Notes: a model not told the origin generated them from the letters alone. 64,000 nucleotides of DNA from Dactylosporangium roseum (GCF_025264685.1 NZ_CP073721.1:5013001-5077000), one strand, 5' to 3'; positions 28,967-37,960 are shown, numbered from the stretch's first letter. Numbers and translations: made by a program.

Positions 28967-31900
28967 TCACGGGCTGCCGTATCCGCCGCCGCCCGGCGTC
29001 TCGATCACCAGGACGTCGCCGGGCCGCACCTCGACGGTGTCGCATCCGGCGAGGTGGACGACGTCACCGCCGGCGCGCCGCACCCGGTTGACCCCGAGCG
29101 CACCCGGCGAGCCGCCCGCCAGGCCGTACGGCGGCACCCGCCGGTGACCGCACAACGTGCTGACCGTCATCGGTTCGCGGAACCGGATGCGGCGCACCGC
29201 GCCGTCCCCGCCCCGCCACCGCCCCGCGCCGCCGCTGCCCCGCCGGACGGCGAACGCGTCGACCAGGACCGGGAACCGCTGTTCGAGGACCTCGGGGTCG
29301 GTCAGCCGGGAGTTCGTCATGTGGGTCTGTACCACGGAAGCCCCGTCGAAACCGTCACCCGCGCCCGCGCCGGAGGCGACGGTCTCGTAGTACTGGTGCC
29401 GGGCGTTGCCGAAGCTGACGTTGTTCATCGTCCCGGACCCCTCGGCCTGCAGACCCAGCGCGCCGTACAGGGCCCCGACGATCGCCTGTGCCGTCTCGAC
29501 GTTGCCGGCGACCACGGCCGCCGGGTGCGCCGGGGCGAGCATCGTGCCGTCCGGCACCACGATGCGCAGGGGGCGCAGGCAGCCCTCGTTGAGCGGGATG
29601 TCGTCGGCGACCAGGGTCCGGAAGACGTACAGCACCGCCGCGACGACGACCGACGTGGGCGCGTTGAAGTTCGTCTCCAGCCGTGGTGACGTCCCCGTGA
29701 AGTCGACGGTCGCGCCGCGGTTGACGCGGTCCACGCTGACCCGCACCGCGATCGTCGCGCCGGAGTCCGTCTCGTAGCGGTACTCGCCGTCCGCAAGGGT
29801 GTCGATGACACGGCGTACCGCCTCGTCGGCGTTGTCCTGGACGTGACGCATGTAGGCCTGCACCACGTCGAGGCCGAAGTGGTCGATCATCCTGCCCACC
29901 TCGTCGACGCCCATGGCGTTCGCGGCGATCTGCGCGCGCAGGTCGGCCAGGTTCGTCGCCGGGCTGCGGGACGGGTAGGGCGCCTCGGTGAGCAGCCGCG
30001 CCGTCTCCTCCTGCCGGAACCGGCCGTCCTCCACCAGCAGCCAGTTGTCGAACAGCACACCCTCCTCGTGCACGGTGCGGCTGTTCGCGGGCATGGAACC
30101 GGGTGTGCGCCCGCCGATCTCCGCGTGGTGGCCGCGCGACGCCACGTAGAACGGGATCCGCGGCCGGCCGGCCGCCTGGAAGACCGGGGTGATGACCGTG
30201 ATGTCGGGCAGGTGGGTGCCGCCGTGGTACGGGTCGTTGACCGCGTAGACGTCTCCGGGCCGCATGTCGCTGCCCCGCCGGCGGATGACCTCCTTGATGC
30301 TGGCGCTCATCGAGCCCAGGTGGACCGGAATGTGCGGCGCGTTGGCGACGAGATTGCCGTCCGGGTCGAACAGGGCGCACGAGAAGTCCAGCCGCTCCCG
30401 GATGTTCACCGACTGCGCGATGGACTCCAGCCGCGCGCCCATCTGCTCGGCGATCGACATGAAGAGGTTGTTGAAGATCTCCAGCAGCACGGGGTCGGCC
30501 TGCCTGCCCGTGCCGGGTGCCCGCGGGACGGACCGCACCCGGTGCATCAGCAGGTGGCCGTGCGGCGTCACACCGGCCAGCCAGCCGTCGTCGACCACCG
30601 TGGTCGCGTCGGCCTCGGCCACGACGGCGGGGCCGCTGACCGTGTCGCCGGCGCGCAGGTCCGGCCGTTCGTGGAGCGGCACGTCGTGCCAGGCCCCGCG
30701 GCTGAACAGGCGCACCGTCTCCGGCGGCGCGGCGACCGCGGCCGGATCGGCGTCACCGGGACGCGTCAGGTCCGGCTGCTCGCTCAGGCCGACCGCCTCG
30801 ACGGTGACCGCCTCGGCGATCAGCGGACGATCCATCAGGAAGGAGTACGTCCGCCGATAGGCCGTCTCGAACGCCGCCACCATGGCGTCCACGCCGGCCA
30901 GGTCGACCGGCACGGCGGTGTCGGTGCCGTCGTAGCGCAGTCGCACCCGGCGGCTGATCCGGATCCGCTCGGCCGGCACGGCCTCCTGCGACAGCTCCGA
31001 GCGTGCCGCCGCCTCGAGGGTGTCCGCGACGTCGGTCAGCACCGCCGTCGCCGCCGGCTCCAGGCGGACCTCCACCGACTGCTCACGCATCGCCGTGGTG
31101 TCGGCGAGCCCGGTGCCGAGCGCGGACAACACGCCCGCCATCGGCGGGACGAGCACGGTGCGGATGCCCAGCGCGTCGGCCACCGCGCACGCGTGCTGGC
31201 CGCCGGCACCACCGAACGTGGTGAGCGCGTACTCGGTGACGTCACGGCCCTTCCGCACGGAGATGCGCTTCACCGCGTTGGCCATGTCGGCGACCGCGAT
31301 CCTCAGGTAGCCCGCCGCGATCTCTTCCGGGCTCCGCGCGTCGCCGGTCGGGCCGGCGACGCGGGCCGCCAGCTCGGCGAACCGCCGCCGCGCCACGTCG
31401 GGATCCAGCGGTTGATCGCCGTGCGGGCCGAACACACGCGGAAACGTCCGGGGCTGGATCCGGCCGAGCACCACGTTGGCGTCGGTGACGGTGAGGGGTC
31501 CGCCGTTGCGATAGCAGGCGGGGCCCGGGTCGGCCCCCGCGGAGTCCGGCCCGACCCGGTACCGCGCGCCGTCGAAGTGCAGGATCGATCCGCCCCCGGC
31601 CGCGACGGTGTGGATGTCGATCATCGGTGCGCGGATCCGCACACCGGCCACCTCGGTGTGCAGCACCCGCTCGTACTCACCCGCGAAGTGCGACACGTCG
31701 GTGGAGGTTCCGCCCATGTCGAAGCCGATCACCTTGTCGAGACCGGCCAGTCGCGACATGCGTGCCATGCCGACGATGCCGCCGGCCGGGCCGGAGAGCA
31801 CGGCGTCCTTGCCGCGGAACCGCCCGGCTTCGGCCAGGCCGCCGTTCGACTGCATGAACATCAGGCGTACGCCGTCCAGTTGCTCCGCCACGGCCCCGAC

Positions 31901-32572
31901 GTAGCGGCGCAGCACCGGCGAGAGGTAGGCGTCGACCACGGTGGTGTCGCCGCGGGCCACCAGCTTCGTCAGCGGGCTCACCTCGCTGGAGCAGGACACC
32001 TGGTCGAAGCCGATCCGCTCGGCCAGCGCCCCGATCCGCCGCTCGTGCGCGGGATGGAGGTGGCCGTGCAGGCAGACCACCGCGACCGCGCGGATGCCCG
32101 CGTCGTGAGCACGGCGCAGGTCGGCGGCCAGCCGGTCCAGGTCCGGCGGGCGGAGCACCGTGCCGTCGGCTGTGATCCGCTCGTCCACCTCGATCACGCG
32201 CTCGTACAGCGGCTCCGGGAGCACGATGTGCCGGTCGAAGATCCGCGGCCGGTTCTGGTAGCCGATCCGCAGCGCGTCACCGAAGCCCTTGGTGATGACG
32301 AGCGCGGTCCGCTCACCGGTGCGCTCCAGCAACGCGTTGGTGGCGACCGTCGTGCCCATCCGCACCGTCTCGACGAGGCCGGCCGGGATCGGCGCCGTGT
32401 CGGCGATGCCGAGCAGTGCCCGGATGCCGGCGACCGCGGCGTCCCGGTAGCGGGCCGGGTTCTCCGACAACAGCTTGTACGTCAGTAGCCGGCCGCTGTC
32501 CGGCCCGCGGGCGACGATGTCGGTGAAGGTGCCGCCGCGGTCGACCCAGAACTGCCACTGTCCGCCGGTCAT
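28967..32572 (-). CDS. 5-oxoprolinase / N-methylhydantoinase A-B fusion
   Basis: About 1201 residues joining a HyuA-type ATPase half (WVDRGGTFTDIVARGPD at the start; FDMGGTSTDVSHF and GGGSILHFDG further in) to a HyuB half (FSCALFDPDGNLVANAPH through the C-terminal ETPGGGGYG). This layout matches ATP-dependent 5-oxoprolinase, which opens 5-oxoproline to glutamate, and related hydantoinases; the substrate cannot be told from sequence. I place the start at MTGGQWQF (32572), with GAGGGCGGGA upstream; the longer frame begins with a proline/alanine-rich stretch. The divergent amino-acid permease after 285 bp may supply the substrate. Its end lies 25 bp from the end of the convergent M50 gene. Confidence 0.92.
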   Translation of the reverse strand: MTGGQWQFWVDRGGTFTDIVARGPDSGRLLTYKLLSENPARYRDAAVAGIRALLGIADTAPIPAGLVETVRMGTTVATNALLERTGERTALVITKGFGDALRIGYQNRPRIFDRHIVLPEPLYERVIEVDERITADGTVLRPPDLDRLAADLRRAHDAGIRAVAVVCLHGHLHPAHERRIGALAERIGFDQVSCSSEVSPLTKLVARGDTTVVDAYLSPVLRRYVGAVAEQLDGVRLMFMQSNGGLAEAGRFRGKDAVLSGPAGGIVGMARMSRLAGLDKVIGFDMGGTSTDVSHFAGEYERVLHTEVAGVRIRAPMIDIHTVAAGGGSILHFDGARYRVGPDSAGADPGPACYRNGGPLTVTDANVVLGRIQPRTFPRVFGPHGDQPLDPDVARRRFAELAARVAGPTGDARSPEEIAAGYLRIAVADMANAVKRISVRKGRDVTEYALTTFGGAGGQHACAVADALGIRTVLVPPMAGVLSALGTGLADTTAMREQSVEVRLEPAATAVLTDVADTLEAAARSELSQEAVPAERIRISRRVRLRYDGTDTAVPVDLAGVDAMVAAFETAYRRTYSFLMDRPLIAEAVTVEAVGLSEQPDLTRPGDADPAAVAAPPETVRLFSRGAWHDVPLHERPDLRAGDTVSGPAVVAEADATTVVDDGWLAGVTPHGHLLMHRVRSVPRAPGTGRQADPVLLEIFNNLFMSIAEQMGARLESIAQSVNIRERLDFSCALFDPDGNLVANAPHIPVHLGSMSASIKEVIRRRGSDMRPGDVYAVNDPYHGGTHLPDITVITPVFQAAGRPRIPFYVASRGHHAEIGGRTPGSMPANSRTVHEEGVLFDNWLLVEDGRFRQEETARLLTEAPYPSRSPATNLADLRAQIAANAMGVDEVGRMIDHFGLDVVQAYMRHVQDNADEAVRRVIDTLADGEYRYETDSGATIAVRVSVDRVNRGATVDFTGTSPRLETNFNAPTSVVVAAVLYVFRTLVADDIPLNEGCLRPLRIVVPDGTMLAPAHPAAVVAGNVETAQAIVGALYGALGLQAEGSGTMNNVSFGNARHQYYETVASGAGAGDGFDGASVVQTHMTNSRLTDPEVLEQRFPVLVDAFAVRRGSGGAGRWRGGDGAVRRIRFREPMTVSTLCGHRRVPPYGLAGGSPGALGVNRVRRAGGDVVHLAGCDTVEVRPGDVLVIETPGGGGYGSP

Positions 32573-32857
32573 CCCGATCCCGCCCTCAGCCGGGGCCGCC
32601 GCCGGCTCCCTGCTGACGCATGCCGGCAACCGCGTACCCTACCGCGATCAACGGCACGGGACTCGCCGACCGGCGCGCCACCGACCGGCCTCGGTGCCGT
32701 TTCACCCGCACCGTCACCCGGCGCCCGGACCGGCCCCGGAAGGGCGTCCGCACCGGTCCGGGCGCCCGATGCCCGCATGATCGGCGACCGGCTGGGAAGT
32801 CGTGGATCCGCGCCGGACGCCGACGGTGTCGTCGGTGACAACGTTTGAAGGCATCCC

Positions 32858-34441
32858 ATGGCCAGCACTCCTGCGGGCGACGCCCTCGTGAACGCGACGA
32901 TCGACGGAATCCACGAGAAGTCGCGGCTGCGGAAGAGCCTGCGCCGCTTCGACCTCGCGTTCTTCCTGATCTGCACGGTCGTCGGCCTCGACACGATCGG
33001 TGCGGTCGCGAAGAACGGGGCCCAGGGGTTCACCTGGCTGATCTTCCTCGCCGTCGCCTTCTTCGTGCCCTACGGGCTGCTGATGGCCGAGCTGGGCTCG
33101 GCCTTCCCGTTCGAGGGCGGCCCGTACGTCTGGTGCCGGCTGGCGTTCGGCCGTTTCGTCGCCGCGCTGGTCACGGTGTTGTACTGGGGTTCCAACCCGA
33201 TCTGGCTGGGCGGGACGCTGACCATCCTGGCGGTCTCGGTGTTCAGCGACTTCGTCACCCCGCTGCACGGACCGGCGGAGCTGGGGTTCGCCCTGGCGTT
33301 CATCTGGTTCGCGGTGGCGTCGGCGATCGTGTCGTTCCGGTTCGGGAAGTGGGTGCCGAGCGTGGGCGCGTTCGTCCGGCTGGCCGTCGTGGGCTTCTTC
33401 ACCGTCTCGGTGCTGCTGTACGCGGTGCGCAACGGTGTGCACGGCTTCGACGCCCCGGCGTTCGCACCGGGGTACGCCGTGTTCATCGCCGTCGTTCCCG
33501 TGCTGATCTTCAACTACGTCGGTTTCGAGCTGCCCAGCTCCGCCAGTGAGGAGATGGTGGACCCGCGCCGGGACGTGCCGCGCGCCATCGCCTGGTCCGG
33601 TGCCGGCGCGGTCCTGCTCTACGGCCTCCCCGTCCTGGCGATCCTGCTGGTCCTGCCGGCGGCACGCGTCACCGGCGTCGGCGGCTTCCTCGACGCGGCG
33701 AAGGAGGTGCTCACCGTCTACGGAGGCACCGTGCGCCCCGACGGCACGGTGACCCTGACCGGCACCGGCAAGATCCTCGGCGCGGTCACCGCGGCCGCGT
33801 TCATCTGGGCGTTGCTGTCCAGCGGCACCACCTGGATCATGGGCGCCGACCGCGCGCAGGCGGCGGCCGGTTTCGACGGCGCCGCCCCGCGGGCGCTCGG
33901 GCGCATCGCACCCCGGTTCGGCACGCCGGTCACGGTGAACCTGCTCAGCGGTGTCGTCTCGACCGTGGTGATGCTGGTGGCGTTCCGGCTGTCCGGCGGC
34001 AGCGCGGACAAGTACTTCACCATCGCGCTCGGCGTCGCCATCTCCACCACGACGATGTCGTACCTGGGCATCTTCCCGACGCTGGTCCGGCTCCGCCGCA
34101 CCCGTCCCGACGAGCACCGCCCGTACCGCGTCCCGGGTGGCATGACCGGGGCCTGGATCGCCGGCGGCCTGACCACGTTCTGGGCCGCGGTCGCCACGGT
34201 ATGGCTGCTCTGGCCGGGGCTCGGCGTCGACTGGTTCGGCGCCTCGGGCAACCCCGACCAGGCGCTGCCCGCCGGCATCGGGCGGGCCGCGTTCGAGCTG
34301 ATCCAGGTCGTCCCGGTGGTCCTGCTGCTCGCGGTCGGGGTGCTGTTCTACGTCCTGGGCGCGCCCACCCGGGCCCGGCGGGCCACGCCGGACGAGGTGT
34401 CCGCGACGGACGAGCGCGGCATGGCACCCGACGACCGCTGA
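32858..34441 (+). CDS. APC-superfamily amino-acid permease
   Basis: A 527-residue protein with about 12-14 hydrophobic helices and APC features: an RFDLAFFLICTVVGLDTIG first helix, GSAFPFEGGPYVWCRLAFG (the acidic, Gly-rich loop after helix 2) and FNYVGFELPSSASEEM in mid-protein. It is most like the glutamate/GABA-type antiporter group with a long C-terminal part. GAAGG lies about nine bases before the ATG. It diverges from the 5-oxoprolinase gene, which suggests uptake of oxoproline, hydantoin-type compounds or glutamate derivatives. Nothing definite is seen in the 285-bp gap between them. Confidence 0.88.
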   Translation: MASTPAGDALVNATIDGIHEKSRLRKSLRRFDLAFFLICTVVGLDTIGAVAKNGAQGFTWLIFLAVAFFVPYGLLMAELGSAFPFEGGPYVWCRLAFGRFVAALVTVLYWGSNPIWLGGTLTILAVSVFSDFVTPLHGPAELGFALAFIWFAVASAIVSFRFGKWVPSVGAFVRLAVVGFFTVSVLLYAVRNGVHGFDAPAFAPGYAVFIAVVPVLIFNYVGFELPSSASEEMVDPRRDVPRAIAWSGAGAVLLYGLPVLAILLVLPAARVTGVGGFLDAAKEVLTVYGGTVRPDGTVTLTGTGKILGAVTAAAFIWALLSSGTTWIMGADRAQAAAGFDGAAPRALGRIAPRFGTPVTVNLLSGVVSTVVMLVAFRLSGGSADKYFTIALGVAISTTTMSYLGIFPTLVRLRRTRPDEHRPYRVPGGMTGAWIAGGLTTFWAAVATVWLLWPGLGVDWFGASGNPDQALPAGIGRAAFELIQVVPVVLLLAVGVLFYVLGAPTRARRATPDEVSATDERGMAPDDR

Positions 34442-34481
34442 CGGATCTCGCCGGACACCCCGCGGGCCGGTGCTCGTCCGG

Positions 34482-34889
34482 TCAGCGGCCGGCTCCCAGC
34501 TCGTATCCGGTGACCAGGTCGCAGTCGATGCCGATGATGCAGTTCATCGGCTCGTCCACCCAGGGACGCAGCAGTTGCTCGTACCGCGTCTGCCTTGCCG
34601 GGTCGAGGATCAGCCGCGCGGTTCCGGTGACGACGACGGTCCAGCCGGTACGCGCCTCGACGTCGATCATGTCGGCCTCGTAGGCGACGACGGCGCCGCC
34701 CCGCTCGGTGGCGGTGGACGGAAGGCTCGCGCCCAGGCTGCTGCGGATGATGATCGTCTCCCCGTCGAGCAGGTGGTTCACCGGCCGGATCGCCGGAAGC
34801 GCGCGCAGCGTGAACACGACCCGGCCCACGGGCACCGAGGCCAGCAGTTCGAGACAGCGCTCGCGGCCCAACGGTTGCATCGGCGCCAT
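34482..34889 (-). CDS. Pyridoxamine-5'-phosphate-oxidase-like split-barrel flavin protein
   Basis: About 135 residues. The split-barrel fold is suggested by ERCLELLASVPVGRVVFTLR, PAIRPVNHLLDGETIIIRSS and WTVVVTGTARLILDP. The start MAPMQPLG is chosen because GGGAGGTGGG precedes it; the frame upstream of 34889 is open but contains the DevR-like boxes. Small proteins of this group bind FMN, F420 or haem, and several (for example Rv3129 and Rv2004c neighbours) are DosR-controlled. It ends 41 bp from the convergent permease. Two boxes upstream suggest it belongs to the same regulon as the genes at 2-28 kb. Confidence 0.82.
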   Translation of the reverse strand: MAPMQPLGRERCLELLASVPVGRVVFTLRALPAIRPVNHLLDGETIIIRSSLGASLPSTATERGGAVVAYEADMIDVEARTGWTVVVTGTARLILDPARQTRYEQLLRPWVDEPMNCIIGIDCDLVTGYELGAGR

Positions 34890-34940
34890 CCGCCCACCTC
34901 CCAGACGTTCGACCCTTCCCCGCCGATCGCCGCGGTGCCA

Positions 34941-34954
34941 GGGCACAACGGCCC
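34941..34954. promoter_or_regulatory. DevR-like box 1 upstream of the split-barrel protein
   Basis: GGGCACAACGGCCC, 12 of 14 identical to box C at 8036; 52 bp upstream of the start codon. Confidence 0.5.
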
Positions 34955-34963
34955 GCCACGGAC

Positions 34964-34977
34964 GGGACTTTGGGCCC
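34964..34977. promoter_or_regulatory. DevR-like box 2 upstream of the split-barrel protein
   Basis: The minus strand reads GGGCCCAAAGTCCC, whose right half AAAGTCCC is nearly the DosR half site. It is 23 bp from box 1, a tandem arrangement typical of DosR promoters. Confidence 0.6.
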
Positions 34978-35018
34978 TTTCCGGCAGGCGCGGCCGCCAC
35001 GGCCGGCTCCCGCCCGGC

Positions 35019-35663
35019 TCAGTGCAGCGCCCGGCCGCAGTCCATGCAGAACATGGCTCCGATCTTGTTGTTGCCGCTCCCGCAGCCGGAACAGTGGACC
35101 TTCGGCGCCAGCGAAGCCCCGCACATGGAGCAGAACCTGCCCCCGTCCACCCTGACGCCGCACGACGGGCAGACGACGACCGCGCGCGTGTCCATGTCCT
35201 CGCCGGCCGTCCAGTCGGACTGCTGGGCCCGCTGCCAGATCTGGTCGCGCTGTGCCGCGGCCTGCGCGCGGGCGATCTCCTCGGCCACCGCCGGCGCACA
35301 CCTGAGGCATTGGCCGATGTCGCTGTTCCAACACATTGCGGCGCACATCCAGTCGCCACAGCCGCGGCACTGGCGGAACTCGTCGCGCACCCGCTCGACC
35401 GCCTCGGCGAGCGCCCTGTCCTTCGCCGGGGAGTTGGTGGCCCGATCGTACTGCCACTGGTCGACGGAGCGGCTCACACTCTGGGCGAACCCGCCGAACA
35501 ACGTGCCCGCGGCGCGCAGCAGCTTGCGGCCGGTCTCCACGTTGTCGCGCTTGAACGGCGAACGGTGACCGTTGCCGCATCGCTCACAGCGGAACTCGAA
35601 CTGGTAACCCTGCGTATTGGAAAGATCTCGAATATTGTCGGTGAAAGGCACAAGAGCAGCCAC
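35019..35663 (-). CDS. Zinc-ribbon protein of unknown function
   Basis: A 214-residue soluble protein with at least five Cys-pair motifs: CERCGNGH near residue 26, CRGCGDWMCAAMC and CLRCAP in the middle, then two zinc ribbons at the C-terminus (CPSCGVRVDGGRFCSMCG and CSGCGSGNNKIGAMFCMDCG). No enzyme domain is recognised. The middle 50 residues are helical and charged. The start is a GTG with no clear ribosome-binding site; another start is possible. Proteins with such ribbon pairs often act as structural adaptors; a function cannot be assigned. The gap on its 5' side (35664-35935) has lower GC than its surroundings, contains no recognisable gene, and ends at the IS110 element. Confidence 0.7.
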   Translation of the reverse strand: MAALVPFTDNIRDLSNTQGYQFEFRCERCGNGHRSPFKRDNVETGRKLLRAAGTLFGGFAQSVSRSVDQWQYDRATNSPAKDRALAEAVERVRDEFRQCRGCGDWMCAAMCWNSDIGQCLRCAPAVAEEIARAQAAAQRDQIWQRAQQSDWTAGEDMDTRAVVVCPSCGVRVDGGRFCSMCGASLAPKVHCSGCGSGNNKIGAMFCMDCGRALH

Positions 35664-35935
35664 GACGCGAGACTAGCCAGTCGAATCCACCGAGCATTCC
35701 GGGAAAAGCGAACGAGCCACACATTCCGGCCGGCAGGTCCGCGTGCCAATCTCGACCCGCGCACTGTGATCTTGCGCGGCGAATTCCGATACCGTAGACC
35801 GAACCGGGTGTTTCCGGGCCGAGGCCGCGACGTCGACCGGGCCCGCCGGCACCGCCGCCCCACCGACGGCCCGTCCTCACCTTGCCAACTCGAACAAGAC
35901 AGCCGGATCTCTCCCATGATCTGTGAAGTGTTTTG

Positions 35936-37135
35936 TCAAGTGGTGGTGGCGGTGGCGTTCATGATCCGGTAGAGGTGCCGGGCGAGGTAGCGTTTGAGGC
36001 ATCGAAGGATTTCGTTGGTGTTGCGGCCTTCGTTGCTGCGTCGGGTGAGGTAGTCCCTGGTCGGGGCGTGGCCGATGCGGCGGCGGGCGGTGATGATGGT
36101 GTGTAGGGCGGCGTTGAGGGTGCGGTCACCACCGCGGTTGAGGCGGTGGCGTTGGTGGCGGCCGGAGCTGGCGGGGACGGGCGCGGCGCCGGCGAGCGCT
36201 GCGAACGCCGCTTCGGTGGGTACCCGGCCGTGGTGTGACCAGGCGGTGAGCAGGGTCGCGGCGCTGACCGGTCCGACGCCGGGCAGGTCCAGCAGGGCCG
36301 GGCAGATGTCGGTGACCAGGTCCCGCAGTTGGCGCAGGTTCGCGGCGACGAGCCTGTTGAGGTTGGTGACCATGACCGCGAGATGGCTGAGGTGTTCACG
36401 GCGGACCGCGGCCTCGATGCCCGCACCCGAGCCGACACCCGAGCCGACACCGGTGCTCGTGGCGGTGCTCGTGGCGGTGGTGCGCAGGATACGGATCTGG
36501 ACGGCGGTGGCACATCCACGCAACTGCTCGCGGAGCTCGTCGTCGGCGGTCAGGATCATCGACTTGATCACGTTGATGGTGGCGGTGCGGGTGTCGGTGT
36601 AGTGCCGGCGGGTGACCAGTAGCAGGCGCAACGCCTCCCGGACACCGTCCGCGCGGGGCACTGCCAGGCGTGTCCCCCCACTCCCCACACTCCCCACACT
36701 CCCCCCATCCGCCCGGCCCCGCGACCCGCCCGACCCGCCCGACCCGCCCAGTTGGGCCAGGTGGGCGCGGGCGGCGTGGACCGCGTCGAGGGGATCGGAC
36801 TTGCCGCCTCGCCGACGCCGGCTGCTCACCGGTTTCGGCGCCTCGTACACCCGCTGCCCCGCCGAACGCAGTTGCCGGACCAGGCCCAGCCCGTGGGTGC
36901 GGGTGCCCTCCACCGACCAGTGCAGCACCTGCCCGGCCGGGACCAGCCCAGCCACCCAGCCCAGCAACCGGTCCCGGCCGGCAGGGTCGGTACCCACCTG
37001 GATCTCGGCGTGGACCCCGCCGAGATGGTCCAGCAGCGCCACCGCATGCGTGTCGGTGTGGGTATCCACACCGACCACCCACTGCGGGACACCCGGACCA
37101 GCCGATGCAGTCGATGCATCTGTCACGATGGACAT
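35936..37135 (-). CDS. IS110-family transposase (DEDD recombinase)
   Basis: About 399 residues. The RuvC-like N-terminal domain carries the acidic residues VVGVDTHTDTHAV, HWSVEGTRTHG and SDPLDAVHAAR. The C-terminal domain has a helix-hairpin-helix DLPGVGPVSAATLL and the PASSGRHQRHRLNRGGDR block with the candidate catalytic Ser. The start MSIVTDAS has AAGAAGGGAAG upstream. Two low-complexity insertions stand out: a GGSGGSGGS / SVGSVGSG linker and a TSTATSTG-VGSGVGSG stretch, both made of tandem DNA repeats. The frame is intact, so the element may still move. Confidence 0.9.
   Translation of the reverse strand: MSIVTDASTASAGPGVPQWVVGVDTHTDTHAVALLDHLGGVHAEIQVGTDPAGRDRLLGWVAGLVPAGQVLHWSVEGTRTHGLGLVRQLRSAGQRVYEAPKPVSSRRRRGGKSDPLDAVHAARAHLAQLGGSGGSGGSRGRADGGSVGSVGSGGTRLAVPRADGVREALRLLLVTRRHYTDTRTATINVIKSMILTADDELREQLRGCATAVQIRILRTTATSTATSTGVGSGVGSGAGIEAAVRREHLSHLAVMVTNLNRLVAANLRQLRDLVTDICPALLDLPGVGPVSAATLLTAWSHHGRVPTEAAFAALAGAAPVPASSGRHQRHRLNRGGDRTLNAALHTIITARRRIGHAPTRDYLTRRSNEGRNTNEILRCLKRYLARHLYRIMNATATTT
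36425..36475. repeat. Two 12-bp tandem duplications inside the transposase gene
   Basis: ACCCGAGCCGAC occurs twice at 36425-36448 and GGTGCTCGTGGC twice at 36452-36475. Both keep the reading frame and produce the VGSGVGSG and TSTATST repeats of the protein. Confidence 0.8.
36675..36750. repeat. Low-complexity C-rich tandem repeats in the transposase linker
   Basis: Short repeats of the types CCCCACACT and GACCCGCCC follow each other and encode the Gly/Ser-rich linker between the two transposase domains. Length multiples of three keep the frame open. Confidence 0.7.
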
Positions 37136-37410
37136 GACAGTGCTTCCCTTCTTCTGGCGGTTGCCGTCGACACGGCGTCGGCCCGGGAACACACCCTGCG
37201 GCATATCTGTGATGAGTCACGTGGGCAAACACGGACAGGCTTCTGATCAGGCCAGCAGCGTGCACGGGTCGACGCCGGCCGTGTCGGTGGACAGGTCAAG
37301 AACAAGGCACACCAACCGGCAGCCAGATCATGGGTGGGTCACACCTACACGACCGGCATCGAACCTAACGGATCACGAACCCCGGGCCCGATCACCACCT
37401 CTATAGAAGC
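37136..37410 (-). other. Non-coding 5' end of the IS110 element (candidate bridge-RNA region)
   Basis: About 275 bp between the transposase start and the provisional element end without any plausible gene. In IS110-group elements this region encodes the structured bridge RNA that pairs with target and donor DNA. Short self-complementary stretches are visible (for example TCTATAGA at 37400). I could not fold it by eye with confidence. Confidence 0.35.
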
Positions 37411-37507
37411 GTCAAGGAGTCGCCCCGGCCGGAACACGCCGCCCCGGCTTGATCATGGGGTCGAGCGGTGTGGCGGCGACGCCTCCGAGCCCCGCGCCCG
37501 AATGAAG

Positions 37508-37521
37508 GGGCTGTTGGGCCC
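37508..37521. promoter_or_regulatory. DevR-like box 1 upstream of the SHOCT gene
   Basis: The minus strand reads GGGCCCAACAGCCC, fitting the GGGnCCAACgGCCC form of the motif; 166 bp before the start codon. Confidence 0.4.
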
Positions 37522-37546
37522 GGCCCCGCGGGCCCGGCGCGGACGG

Positions 37547-37560
37547 GGGCCTTTCGTCCG
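37547..37560. promoter_or_regulatory. DevR-like box 2 upstream of the SHOCT gene
   Basis: The minus strand reads CGGACGAAAGGCCC, 11 of 14 identical to the box at 2355; 127 bp before the SHOCT start codon. Confidence 0.45.
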
Positions 37561-37687
37561 TGCCGCAGGTGACGTTCTCCCATGCCGGCCGGACCCGCCG
37601 GGAGGGATGGTAGAGATGTGCGGCCGCGCTCCTTCCGCGGTGACGAGAGCACGAGGCCGTTCGACGGAGACGGATGGAGTGATCACG

Positions 37688-37960
37688 ATGATGCACTGGG
37701 GCTACGGCATGGGAGGCGCCGGCCTGGCCCTCATGACGTTGAACACGGTGCTGTTCTGGGGCCTGGTGGTCGCCGGCGTCGTCCTGCTGGCCCGCTATTT
37801 CGGTCGTGGTGCACAGGCTCCCTGGACAGCCGGCTCACGACCGACGCCGCAGCAGTTGCTCGCCGAACGGTTCGCCCGGGGTGAGATCGACGAAGACGAG
37901 TACAACCGGCGGCGACAGGTGCTGGGCGGCACCGCGCCGACCCACCGGCCCGGCGGCTGA
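37688..37960 (+). CDS. Small membrane protein with C-terminal SHOCT domain
   Basis: A 90-residue protein with a Gly-rich amphipathic N-terminus (MMHWGYGMGGAGLA), one membrane helix (TVLFWGLVVAGVVLLARYF, about residues 20-38) and a SHOCT motif at the end (LLAERFARGEIDEDEYNRR). The start has GGAG eight bases upstream. SHOCT proteins are small oligomerising membrane proteins of unclear role that are common in actinomycetes. The gap between the IS element and this gene (37417-37687) holds two DevR-like boxes and no other gene. Confidence 0.82.
   Translation: MMHWGYGMGGAGLALMTLNTVLFWGLVVAGVVLLARYFGRGAQAPWTAGSRPTPQQLLAERFARGEIDEDEYNRRRQVLGGTAPTHRPGG

Larger units (their letters stand above)
35935..37416 (-). 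mobile_element. IS110-family insertion sequence (ends approximate)
   Basis: One DEDD transposase with a long non-coding stretch 5' of it. IS110 elements lack terminal inverted repeats, so the ends cannot be proven. The hexamer GTCAAG (plus strand) occurs at 35935-35940 overlapping the transposase stop codon and again at 37411-37416, about 1.48 kb apart, a plausible size; I use these as provisional limits. It separates the zinc-ribbon gene from a SHOCT gene and lies close to transporter gene debris. Confidence 0.6.

Noticed and set aside
36675..36750. A CRISPR-like array in the repeat-rich stretch
   Set aside because: Repeats are only about 9 bp with no spacers and lie within the transposase reading frame.
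37334..37687. An N-terminal extension of the SHOCT protein from 37334
   Set aside because: The extension has no family resemblance and crosses the provisional IS end and both DevR-like boxes; the ATG at 37688 has a good ribosome-binding site.
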